Source of the DNA: Streptomyces cacaoi | GTDB taxonomy: Bacteria; Actinomycetota; Actinomycetes; Streptomycetales; Streptomycetaceae | NCBI RefSeq assembly: GCF_006539165.1 | Contig: NZ_BJMM01000014.1 | Coordinates: 62,001-126,000, forward strand | Reading direction: 5' to 3' | Length of the DNA: 64,000 nucleotides | Shown here: in pieces, positions 57,487-64,000 of the stretch | How the letters are laid out: each line of letters starts with the position of its first letter | Numbering within the stretch: position 1 is the stretch's first letter | Program-made: the position numbers and the translations under genes | The notes under the pieces: generated by a model | The model's database searches: none | What the model was told of the DNA's origin: nothing | Seen by the model: the letters and a program-made list of their open reading frames with translations, nothing else

Positions 57487-58038
57487 ATGGACGCAGCAGC
57501 ACAGGACGCCACCGCGAAAGCGCGAGAGCTCCAGAGCCAGTGGTACGGCGAGCCGTTGGGGGTTCTCTTCCGTCGGCTGATCGACGATCTGGGACTCAAC
57601 CAGGCACGCCTCGCGGGCGTGCTCGGACTGTCCGCTCCTATGCTTTCGCAGCTCATGAGCGGGCAGCGCGCAAAGATCGGAAATCCGGCCGTCGTGCAGC
57701 GGGTGCAGGCGCTCCAGGAGCTGGCCGCCGAGGTCGCGCGCGGTGATGTCAGCGCGGGCGACGCGACCCAGCGCATGGAGGAGATCCGGCGTTCCGCGGG
57801 CGGCAGCGTGCTCAACAACTCGACGCAGACGGTCTCGTCGGGGCTCGCCCAGACCCCGGTCAAGCGCGTCGTCCGCGAGATCCAGGCACTGCTGCGCTCG
57901 GTCTCGGACGCTGCCGACATCATCGACGCGTCCAACGCACTGGCTCCCTCGCACCCGGAACTGGCGGAATTCCTCCGGGTGTACGGCGCCGGACGCACCT
58001 CGGACGCGGTCAAGCACTACGAGGCCCACCAGAGCTGA
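57487..58038 (+). CDS. helix-turn-helix DNA-binding protein
   Basis: Predicted 183-residue regulator. The N-terminal half holds an HTH (PLGVLFRRLIDDLGLNQARL, then AGVLGLSAPMLSQLMSGQRA) of the XRE type. The C-terminal half is helical with VKRVVREIQALLRSVSDAAD and FLRVYGAGRTSDAVKHYEAH. I recognise it as a conserved streptomycete protein encoded beside a Ser/Thr kinase near gyrA, without a known function. ATG 57487 follows GGGAGTCGGG. The kinase gene begins 237 bp downstream in the same direction, so the kinase may act on this protein. Confidence 0.82.
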   Translation: MDAAAQDATAKARELQSQWYGEPLGVLFRRLIDDLGLNQARLAGVLGLSAPMLSQLMSGQRAKIGNPAVVQRVQALQELAAEVARGDVSAGDATQRMEEIRRSAGGSVLNNSTQTVSSGLAQTPVKRVVREIQALLRSVSDAADIIDASNALAPSHPELAEFLRVYGAGRTSDAVKHYEAHQS

Positions 58039-58094
58039 ACCCGTCCCGCCGCGGCAGGGGCTCAGGAACGCGGCACGCAGGGGCGGACACAGTG

Positions 58095-58148
58095 AGCACG
58101 GCAAGCACAGCAAGCACGGCAAGCGCAGCAAGCACGGCAAGCGCAGCA
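58095..58148. repeat. 9-bp tandem repeat, six copies (AGCACGGCA / AGCGCAGCA)
   Basis: Six consecutive 9-bp units between the HTH gene and the kinase gene. The kinase reading frame is open across them back to a TGA at 58093, but there is no ATG or GTG in that stretch. Confidence 0.92.
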
Positions 58149-58182
58149 ACTGGGGGCAACAGGGCGTCGGGGGCCCGGGGGC

Positions 58183-58227
58183 GGCAGGGGCATCAGGGGC
58201 GGCAGGGGCGGCAGGGGCGGCAGGGGC
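58183..58227. repeat. 9-bp tandem repeat, five copies (GGCAGGGGC)
   Basis: Five consecutive 9-bp units, one with two changes, ending 48 bp before the kinase start. The G-rich strand is the mRNA-like strand. Confidence 0.92.
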
Positions 58228-58275
58228 GACAAGGGCAGGGACGCGGGGCCGGGACAGGGGGCGGGCTCAGTCAGC

Positions 58276-59715
58276 ATGGGAGAGGTTTTCGCCGGGCGGT
58301 ACGAGCTGGTCGATCCGATCGGGCGGGGCGGCGTCGGGAGGGTGTGGCGCGCCTGGGACGAGAGGCGGCAGCGCTATGTGGCGGCCAAGGTGCTACAGCA
58401 GAGCGATGCGCACACGCTGCTGCGGTTCGTACGGGAACAGGCCCTGCGTATCGATCATCCGCATGTGCTCGCGCCCGCGAGCTGGGCCGCGGACGACGAC
58501 AAGGTGCTGTTCACCATGGACCTCGTCGCGGGAGGCTCACTCACCCAACTCGTCGCCGACCACGGCCCGTTGCCGCCGCGTCTGGTGTGCACGCTCCTCG
58601 ATCAGCTGCTGGCCGGGCTCGCCGCCGTGCACGCCGAGGACGTCGTCCACCGGGACGTCAAACCTGCCAACGTCCTTCTGGAGCCCACGGGCCGGGGCCT
58701 TCCGCATCTGCGGCTGTCCGACTTCGGCATCGCCGTCCGGCCGGGCGACGCACAGCTGACCGGAACCGACCATGTGATGGGAACGCCGGGCTACTTCGCG
58801 CCGGAGCAGATGTTCAGCGGCGAGGCCGACTTCACCACGGACCTCTACGCCGTCGGCCTCGTCGGCCTGTATCTGCTGACCGGCGTCAGGCCCGACTCCC
58901 GTGCGGTGCTGGCCCGTTACGAGCACGGCATGCCCGCGGCGCCGGAGGGGGTTCCCGAGCCGCTGTGGCAGGTGCTCGGCGGGCTCCTCCAGCCGGACCG
59001 CGGGCTGCGTTTCCGCACCGCGACCGGCACCCGCAAGGCCCTGGCGGGCGCGGCCGAACTGCTCGGCGGCAGCGGGACGGCCGCCTCCGCCGGAGCGGCC
59101 GGTGCCGGGCCGGTGGAGATCGTCGACCGGATCGGCCCGCTGCCCGAGGGCTACGGCCCCGGGGGACCGCTCCACCGCCGCTCTCCCGGCCCCGCCGACA
59201 GCTCCCTGCCCGGCCACCACGCCCCGGCCCTGCCGACGCCCGTGCACGGGTCCGTGACGCCCTCACACGGCCCCGCGGCACCCCCGCAGACGCCCTCGCC
59301 CCGGCAGGCTCCCCCGGTGCCTCCGCCCGGCCCCTCGACGACGGGCAGCTTCCCCCTGGCTCCGCCGCAGCCGCCGCCCTCGCAGCTGCCGCCCTCGCAG
59401 CTGTCGCCCTCGCAGCTGTCGACGCCGCCGCGGACGCCACCGACGCCCGTGCCGTCCGTGAGCGCCCCTGCACACCCGGCCGACCACGGTACCCAGGTCA
59501 CGGTGCCCACCGCACGCCTCGGCGCCGCACCGCCGCCCGGCGGCCCGGGTCCGGTGCCGGGCTCCACTCCGGGCTCCACACCGGCCCCCGCGCCGGAACC
59601 CGCCCGGTCACCGGCCCGGCGCGGCGGTCCGCCGGCGAAGGTCGCCGTGCCGCTGCTGGTGTTCGCCCTGCTGTGCCTCGCGCTGGGCGTCTGGGCGCTC
59701 ACCGCCGCCTCCTGA
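58276..59715 (+). CDS. membrane Ser/Thr protein kinase with Pro-rich linker
   Basis: Predicted 479-residue Hanks-type kinase. Kinase domain at about residues 8-255: IGRGGVGRVWRAWD loop, Lys in VAAKVLQQ, catalytic loop EDVVHRDVKPANVLL near residue 122, DFG in LRLSDFGIAVRPG, and GTPGYFAPEQM. A Pro-rich linker of about 170 residues contains a PSQL pentapeptide repeat. A C-terminal transmembrane helix (VAVPLLVFALLCLALGVWAL) has only a few residues beyond it, so there is no extracellular sensor. ATG 58276 lacks a strong ribosome binding site. It converges with the next gene, 12 bp apart. Confidence 0.9.
   Translation: MGEVFAGRYELVDPIGRGGVGRVWRAWDERRQRYVAAKVLQQSDAHTLLRFVREQALRIDHPHVLAPASWAADDDKVLFTMDLVAGGSLTQLVADHGPLPPRLVCTLLDQLLAGLAAVHAEDVVHRDVKPANVLLEPTGRGLPHLRLSDFGIAVRPGDAQLTGTDHVMGTPGYFAPEQMFSGEADFTTDLYAVGLVGLYLLTGVRPDSRAVLARYEHGMPAAPEGVPEPLWQVLGGLLQPDRGLRFRTATGTRKALAGAAELLGGSGTAASAGAAGAGPVEIVDRIGPLPEGYGPGGPLHRRSPGPADSSLPGHHAPALPTPVHGSVTPSHGPAAPPQTPSPRQAPPVPPPGPSTTGSFPLAPPQPPPSQLPPSQLSPSQLSTPPRTPPTPVPSVSAPAHPADHGTQVTVPTARLGAAPPPGGPGPVPGSTPGSTPAPAPEPARSPARRGGPPAKVAVPLLVFALLCLALGVWALTAAS
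59374..59418. repeat. 15-bp in-frame minisatellite in the kinase linker, three copies
   Basis: CCGCCCTCGCAGCTG twice and TCGCCCTCGCAGCTG once, encoding (P/S)PSQL pentapeptides before the transmembrane helix. Confidence 0.9.
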
Positions 59716-59727
59716 CGCCCGGCGCGC

Positions 59728-61047
59728 TCACCGCGGCGCCCGGCCACCGGGCGCCGCAGCGGACCGGCGGCGGGCGGCCAGGAACCAGCCCGCCAGGCCG
59801 AGAAGCAGCGCGCTTCCCACACCGATGCCGGTCCAACCCAGCGTGCGCAGCCGGGCGTCGGCGCGTACCTGCCCGGCCGTGCGCCCCGTACCGGCGGCCT
59901 TCCGGTCGTCCTCGGCGACGCCGATGCCCGCCGCACGCGCGTCGCCCGCGTACGCGGGGCCCTTCCGCGCCCGCCCCCGTACGTCGATCCGCAGGGTGAC
60001 CGGGACGCCGCCGGGGAACGGCTCGGCCATGGGCGCGGTCACGGTCACGGCGACGTAGTACCAGCCGGCGAGGTGGGTGCGGGACGCGGCGTCCATGGAG
60101 CGGTTCTCGTAGCGCACCGGGTTGGAGTACCGGTCGGCCCTGCTGCCGTTCCCCGTCCAGGCGCGGAACTGCTCGCGGTCGAGCGGGGCGCGCGCCGGGT
60201 TGTGGACGTTCAGCCGCAGTCCGGCGGCGACGAGCGGGGGCGGGGAGCCGTCCTTCCGCGCGGCGCCGGGCACTTCGGCGTCCGCGTACAGCCGCTGCCC
60301 CCAGTCGACCGGGACCCGGTAGTAGCGGGTCTCGCCGGGGACGAACCGGTCCCGCCACACGCCGTCGCGCACGGCCTCGGCGTCGTCGAAGCCCGTCCCG
60401 CCGTGCACGGTGCGCGGGCGGCCCGTCGGCGGGGAGGGACGCGCGTTGTTCTGGTCGGTCTGTTCCTCGGCGCCCGGACGCGGCGCCGGCACGCGCCCGC
60501 GTACCGGGGGTTCCTTCAGATAGGAGACCTCGACGGGCCAGGCGTCCGAACGGGCCCCGCCCTCGCGCCGGGTGACGTGCAGCAGATACCGGCCCTCGGC
60601 GCGGCACTGCCGGGTGGTGCCGGGGCCGACGATCCGGGAGGTGGCCACGGTGAGCGGGTAGGCGGCCTGCCCGGCCGCGCTCGCCTGGTCCATGTCGCAC
60701 AGCAGGCCCGAGACGGTGCGCAGTTCGGCCTGGACGCCGTCGGTGGGCGCCGGCCTGCTGCCCGGCTCCGGCACGGCCGTGACGGCGAGGTGCGCGGAGG
60801 AGGCGGCGTCCAGGGTGACGGCGTAGAACTTCTCCTCACCGGGCCGGATGCGGTCCGCCGCCAGGCCGGGGCGGAGGGCCGGCGCGTCCGTCTCCTCGGC
60901 GGTGCCGCGGACCTCGGCCGCCTCGTCGGAGAGGGCGTACGGGCGGGGCTGCGGCGGCCGGGCCGCGCTCGCGCCGGGTGCCGCCGCCAGGGTCAGCAGG
61001 GCCACGACGGCGCAGACCGCCCGCGCACCGCCGCGCCGCCTCGTCAC
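59728..61047 (-). CDS. secreted protein with C-terminal transmembrane anchor, unknown function
   Basis: Predicted 439-residue protein. Signal peptide AVCAVVALLTLAAAPGASA with likely cleavage after ASA. The extracellular part has two similar beta-rich segments: RPGEEKFYAVTLDAASSAHL and VPGETRYYRVPVDWGQRLYA, both followed by HLAV/YADA-type strands. This suggests tandem jelly-roll or Ig-like domains. A C-terminal helix (GIGVGSALLLGLAGWFLAA) is followed by Arg-rich residues. GTG 61047 follows GGGGG. I do not recognise a named family. It converges with the kinase gene, 12 bp apart, with no terminator between. Confidence 0.75.
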   Translation of the reverse strand: MTRRRGGARAVCAVVALLTLAAAPGASAARPPQPRPYALSDEAAEVRGTAEETDAPALRPGLAADRIRPGEEKFYAVTLDAASSAHLAVTAVPEPGSRPAPTDGVQAELRTVSGLLCDMDQASAAGQAAYPLTVATSRIVGPGTTRQCRAEGRYLLHVTRREGGARSDAWPVEVSYLKEPPVRGRVPAPRPGAEEQTDQNNARPSPPTGRPRTVHGGTGFDDAEAVRDGVWRDRFVPGETRYYRVPVDWGQRLYADAEVPGAARKDGSPPPLVAAGLRLNVHNPARAPLDREQFRAWTGNGSRADRYSNPVRYENRSMDAASRTHLAGWYYVAVTVTAPMAEPFPGGVPVTLRIDVRGRARKGPAYAGDARAAGIGVAEDDRKAAGTGRTAGQVRADARLRTLGWTGIGVGSALLLGLAGWFLAARRRSAAAPGGRAPR

Positions 61048-61289
61048 GTCCCCCACCCCGCCCCTCCCGCGGATCGGCCGCCCCAGCGCCGCACGGGCTC
61101 CGGGCCCCGCCGAAGGCACCGCGCCCCACAGAGTTTTGCGGCCGCAAGCCGCCGGGGCGGGCGGTGTTACCCAACCGCAACGGCGCGCCCGGCCGGGCGG
61201 GACACAGGGAGCCGGGAGGGCCCGGAGACGACACAGACCCCGACCGCTCTCGGCGATCGGGGCCTATGGAGTTCGCTGTTCGCTGCGCT

Positions 61290-61424
61290 TCACACACCCG
61301 AACCTGCGGGCACGGAGTCGGTCGCCTCCGTCCACAGATCCTGCTCGGCGCGGTCCGCCTGGATCTGGCGGTACACGAGGAGGCCGCCGATGGCGGCCAG
61401 GGCGACCAGGAAAAGCTTCTTCAC
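61290..61424 (-). CDS. DLW-39 family small protein, 44 residues
   Basis: Short gene read from GTG 61424 to TGA 61290. The product begins VKKLFLVALAAIGGLLVYRQ and ends in DLWTEATDSVPAGSGV. It has a single hydrophobic helix followed by a charged QADRAEQDLW block, the hallmark of the actinobacterial DLW-39 family. GAGG lies about 8 bases before the start. Such genes are constantly found near gyrA and tRNA-Ile in streptomycetes. Its role is unknown; a small membrane-associated modulator is possible. Confidence 0.85.
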   Translation of the reverse strand: MKKLFLVALAAIGGLLVYRQIQADRAEQDLWTEATDSVPAGSGV

Positions 61425-61620
61425 CGCGCTACCTCGTCCTTCTTAGACGTTGGGACCTCTCTGGCAGCCGATGATACCGAACGCCCTTCGCAGTCAACGC
61501 GGTCGGCCAGCCGGAGATCCGCACCGGACCTGCGCCGATCGCGGCACCCGGAGCACCCGAGCGCCCCCGCCGGCCCGTGCGGGCCCGGGCGGGGCACGGC
61601 GGAGCCCGTACAACGAAGAG

Positions 61621-61650
61621 CGCCCGACCCCTCCGAGGAGGGATCGGGCG
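61621..61650 (-). terminator. terminator of tRNA-Ile
   Basis: CGCCCGACCCCTCC / GGAGGGATCGGGCG with one mismatch and a very small loop, 23 bp beyond the tRNA 3' end. Confidence 0.75.
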
Positions 61651-61672
61651 CCGGGCCTGTCGGCCTGTGCGG

Positions 61673-61746
61673 TGCGGCTACCTGGACTTGAACCAGGGGC
61701 CTCTTCCTTATCAGGGAAGCGCTCTAACCGTCTGAGCTATAGCCGC
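61673..61746 (-). tRNA. tRNA-Ile (anticodon GAT)
   Basis: 74-nt tRNA on the minus strand. Acceptor arms GCGGCTA / TAGCCGC, D-arm AGCTCAGACGGTTAGAGC, anticodon arm CTTCC-CTGATAA-GGAAG, T-arm CCTGGTTCAAGTCCAGG. The discriminator base is A; CCA is not encoded. Confidence 0.97.
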
Positions 61747-61759
61747 GCGCTGCACCGAA

Positions 61760-61788
61760 AGATTAGCGCACTTCAGCCCGTCTCCCAA
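61760..61788 (-). promoter_or_regulatory. promoter of tRNA-Ile
   Basis: On the minus strand, TTGGGA (61788-61783) and TAATCT (61765-61760) are 17 bp apart, with the -10 box 13 bp before the tRNA 5' end. A good sigma-70-type match. Confidence 0.65.
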
Positions 61789-61851
61789 AATCGGATCCGG
61801 GCCGGGCCCGGAAGGGGAGCCCGCGGGCTGCCCCACCGGGCCCGAAGGCCG

Positions 61852-62451
61852 CTACTCGTCCTCGGCGAGGGTCAGCTCCACGCCGCCGACGAAGGAGGCG
61901 GACAGGTTGTAGATGAAGGCACCGAGCGTCGCCAGCGCCGTCGCCAGGACGACGTTGATCACCGCGATCAGCGAGGTGAACATCAGCACCCGCGGCAGCG
62001 ACAGGAACGACTCCAGGTCGAAGCCGCCGCCGCCCTCGGCGCTGGTCGCCTCGCTCACGGTGCCGCCCAGGGTGGAGAAGACGCCCATGGCGTCCATCAC
62101 CATCCACAGCACCGCGACCGCCACGATCGTGCACAGCCCCAGCGCCACCGCCAGCAGGAAGCCGACCTTCATCACCGACCACGGGTCGGCCTTGGCCACC
62201 CGCAGCCGGGCCTTGCGGGTCCGCGGGATCGTCCGGGCGCCCGTGCGCGGCTTGCGCACCGCGCCCTGCCCGCCGCTCCCGGCGGAACCGGACGGATCCC
62301 CCTCCGGTCCGCCGGCTCCCTTGGCGCCGCCCGTGCCCGACGAGGGAGCCGGGTACGCCTGCGGCGGCCGGTGCGGCTGCCGCTCGGGCTGGGGCTGGGA
62401 TGCGGGTGGGGACTGGGGCTGCGTCGATGGCTGAGGCTGCGCACCACTCAC
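61852..62451 (-). CDS. DUF3566 membrane protein
   Basis: Predicted 199-residue protein. A Pro/Gln/Gly-rich cytosolic N-terminus of about 80 residues is followed by the DUF3566 domain with two helices (VGFLLAVALGLCTIVAVAVL and FTSLIAVINVVLATALATLG), and ends ASFVGGVELTLAEDE. The RLRVAKADPWSVMKVGFL block before the first helix is the family signature. GTG 62451 follows GAGGAGCAGGG and lies 18 bp after the gyrA stop, so it is probably cotranscribed with gyrA, as is general in actinobacteria. Function unknown. Confidence 0.93.
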   Translation of the reverse strand: MSGAQPQPSTQPQSPPASQPQPERQPHRPPQAYPAPSSGTGGAKGAGGPEGDPSGSAGSGGQGAVRKPRTGARTIPRTRKARLRVAKADPWSVMKVGFLLAVALGLCTIVAVAVLWMVMDAMGVFSTLGGTVSEATSAEGGGGFDLESFLSLPRVLMFTSLIAVINVVLATALATLGAFIYNLSASFVGGVELTLAEDE

Positions 62452-62469
62452 GCCCTGCTCCTCGTCGTC

Positions 62470-64000
62470 CTAGTCGGTCTCCTGGGCGGCCGGGTCGGCC
62501 TGACCGGAGTCGTCCTGCTGGTCGTCGCCGGGGGCGGGCTCGTCCCCGGTGCCGGGCTGAGCGGCGGCCTCCACTTCCTCGGCCTCGCGGCCGGCTTCCG
62601 CGTTGCGGGCGACGCCCACGACCGCATCCTTCTTGCCCAGGTTGATCAGTTGGACGCCCATGGTGTCACGGCCGGTCTCGCGCACCTCGTCGACCCGCGT
62701 GCGGATCACACCGCCGCTGAGGGTGATGGCGAGGATCTCGTCCGTCGACTCCACCACCAGGGCTCCGACCAGCGAACCCCGGTCCTCCACGATCTTCGCG
62801 GCCTTGATGCCCAGACCGCCGCGGCCCTGCACCCGGTACTCGTCCACCGGCGTCCGCTTCGCGTACCCGCCGTCGGTCGCCGTGAACACATAGGTGCCGG
62901 CCCTGACCACGTTCATCGACAGCAGCTCGTCGCCCTCGCGGAAGCTCATGCCCTTCACACCGGAGGTGGCACGGCCCATCGGGCGCAGCGAGTCGTCGGT
63001 CGCCGTGAACCGGATCGACTGGGCCTTCTTGCTGACCAGCAGCAGATCGTCCTCGGGGGAGACCAGCTCGGCGCCGATCAGCTCGTCGTCGCGGCCGTCC
63101 GGCATCTCCCGCAGGTTGATGGCGATGACGCCGCCGGAGCGGGGCGAGTCGTAGTCCTTCAGCGGTGTCTTCTTCACCAGGCCGGACTTGGTGGCCAGCA
63201 CCAGGTACGGGACCGCCTCGTAGTCGCGGATCGCGAGGATCTCGGCGATCTGCTCGTCCGGCTGGAAGGCCAGCAGATTGGCCACGTGCTGGCCGCGCGC
63301 ATCGCGGCCGGCGTCGGGGAGTTCGTACGCCTTGGCCCGGTAGACGCGGCCCTTGTTGGTGAAGAACAGCAGCCAATGGTGCGTGGTGGAGACGAAGAAG
63401 TGGTCGACGATGTCGTCCTCCTTCAGCTTCGTCCCGCGCACCCCCTTGCCGCCGCGCTTCTGGGCCCGGTAGTCGTCCGTCTTGGTGCGCTTGACGTAGC
63501 CGCCACGCGTGATCGTGACGACGATGTCCTCCTCGGCGATCAGGTCCTCGATGGACATGTCGCCCTCGAAGGGCACCAGCATGGTGCGGCGGTCGTCGCC
63601 GTACTTGTCGACGAGGGCCGTCAGCTCCTGGCCGATGATCTCCCGCTGCCGGGCCGGCGAGGCGAGGATCGCGTTGTACTCGTCGATCTTCGCCTGGAGA
63701 TCGTCGTGCTCCGCGGTGATCTTCTGCCGCTCCAGGGCGGCCAGCCGGCGCAGCTGCATCTCCAGGATCGCGTTCGCCTGGATGTCGTCGATGTCCAGCA
63801 GGCCCCGCAGGCCCTCGCGCGCCACGTCGACCGTCTCACTGCGCCGGATCAGCGCGATGACCTCGTCGATCGCGTCCAGCGCCTTGAGCAGACCGCGCAG
63901 GATGTGCGCCCGCTCCTCCGCCTTGCGCAGCCGGTAGCGGGTGCGGCGGACGACGACGTCGATCTGGTGGGACACCCAGTGCCGGATGAAGGCGTCCAGC
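62470..64000 (-). CDS. gyrA: DNA gyrase subunit A, partial (N-terminal part outside the window)
   Basis: C-terminal about 510 residues of GyrA. The visible part begins in the breakage-reunion domain end and coiled coil (VVRRTRYRLRKAEERAHILR, LLDIDDIQANAILEMQLRRL). The six-bladed pinwheel follows, with the GyrA box as QKRGGKG in YRAQKRGGKGVRG, which wraps DNA and allows negative supercoiling. The acidic tail (about 45 residues rich in Glu, Asp, Ala and Gln) follows the last blade. The catalytic Tyr and the start codon lie beyond position 64000. gyrB, recF, dnaN and dnaA are expected further right. Confidence 0.98.
   Translation of the reverse strand, partial: LDAFIRHWVSHQIDVVVRRTRYRLRKAEERAHILRGLLKALDAIDEVIALIRRSETVDVAREGLRGLLDIDDIQANAILEMQLRRLAALERQKITAEHDDLQAKIDEYNAILASPARQREIIGQELTALVDKYGDDRRTMLVPFEGDMSIEDLIAEEDIVVTITRGGYVKRTKTDDYRAQKRGGKGVRGTKLKEDDIVDHFFVSTTHHWLLFFTNKGRVYRAKAYELPDAGRDARGQHVANLLAFQPDEQIAEILAIRDYEAVPYLVLATKSGLVKKTPLKDYDSPRSGGVIAINLREMPDGRDDELIGAELVSPEDDLLLVSKKAQSIRFTATDDSLRPMGRATSGVKGMSFREGDELLSMNVVRAGTYVFTATDGGYAKRTPVDEYRVQGRGGLGIKAAKIVEDRGSLVGALVVESTDEILAITLSGGVIRTRVDEVRETGRDTMGVQLINLGKKDAVVGVARNAEAGREAEEVEAAAQPGTGDEPAPGDDQQDDSGQADPAAQETD

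Overview
The window is a 64 kb piece of a streptomycete chromosome from the conserved core close to oriC. The evidence is the very high GC content, the many GTG starts, the stop/start overlaps (ATGA, GTGA), and a gene order I recognise from the dnaA-gyrB-gyrA neighbourhood of Streptomyces: fhaA-fhaB-pstP-rodA-pbpA-pknB, class E sortases with pabA, DUF881, crgA, rhomboid, ppiA, tRNA-Ala, tRNA-Ile, DLW-39, DUF3566, gyrA. The 3' end of a 2-oxo acid dehydrogenase E1 alpha gene leaves the window on the left, and the 5' part of gyrA leaves it on the right.

Left part (1-12 kb): E1 alpha with a long Lys/Ala-rich N-terminal tail, a lone NarL-type response regulator, an APH-fold kinase with a low-complexity insert, two divergent membrane Ser/Thr kinases separated by about 1 kb of repeat-bearing noncoding DNA, then paaN and a divergent TetR gene that I call paaR. 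Next (12-24 kb): an Lrp-type bkdR and a tightly packed operon bkdA-bkdB-bkdC-mobA-moeA-K+ channel, a small zinc ribbon gene, a quinone oxidoreductase, a proline-rich surface protein and the proteasome activator bpa. At 24-35 kb: a TrmH-family methyltransferase, a coupled DUF5819-HTTM membrane pair, the phenylacetyl-CoA epoxidase operon paaABCDE, an acyl-CoA dehydrogenase, a J-domain/rhodanese pair, and a divergent HxlR-azoR pair followed by tRNA-Leu.

Right part (36-64 kb): the cell-wall and kinase signalling operon, an orphan trans-prenyl diphosphate synthase, three class E sortases interleaved with pabA, DUF881 and crgA, a cluster of DnaA boxes downstream of crgA, rhomboid, ppiA, DUF5324, a STAS protein, an ATP-grasp-like gene, tRNA-Ala, an HTH protein with a third Ser/Thr kinase, a secreted membrane-anchored protein, DLW-39, tRNA-Ile, DUF3566 and gyrA.

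Points that stand out: near-identical ACCG-N6-CGGT palindromes join paaN/paaR and paaA, with a diverged copy at bkdA; one class E sortase has a TTA (bldA) codon at its third position; five DnaA-box-like sequences lie in 200 bp next to crgA; the orphan prenyl synthase carries eukaryote-like type III GGPP synthase motifs; and in-frame minisatellites sit in the linkers of several signalling proteins. No phage, insertion sequence or CRISPR array was found. No clearly new multi-gene defence or biosynthetic system is visible. The least explained genes are the ATP-grasp-like protein, the DUF5819-HTTM pair and the secreted protein at 59.7-61.0 kb.
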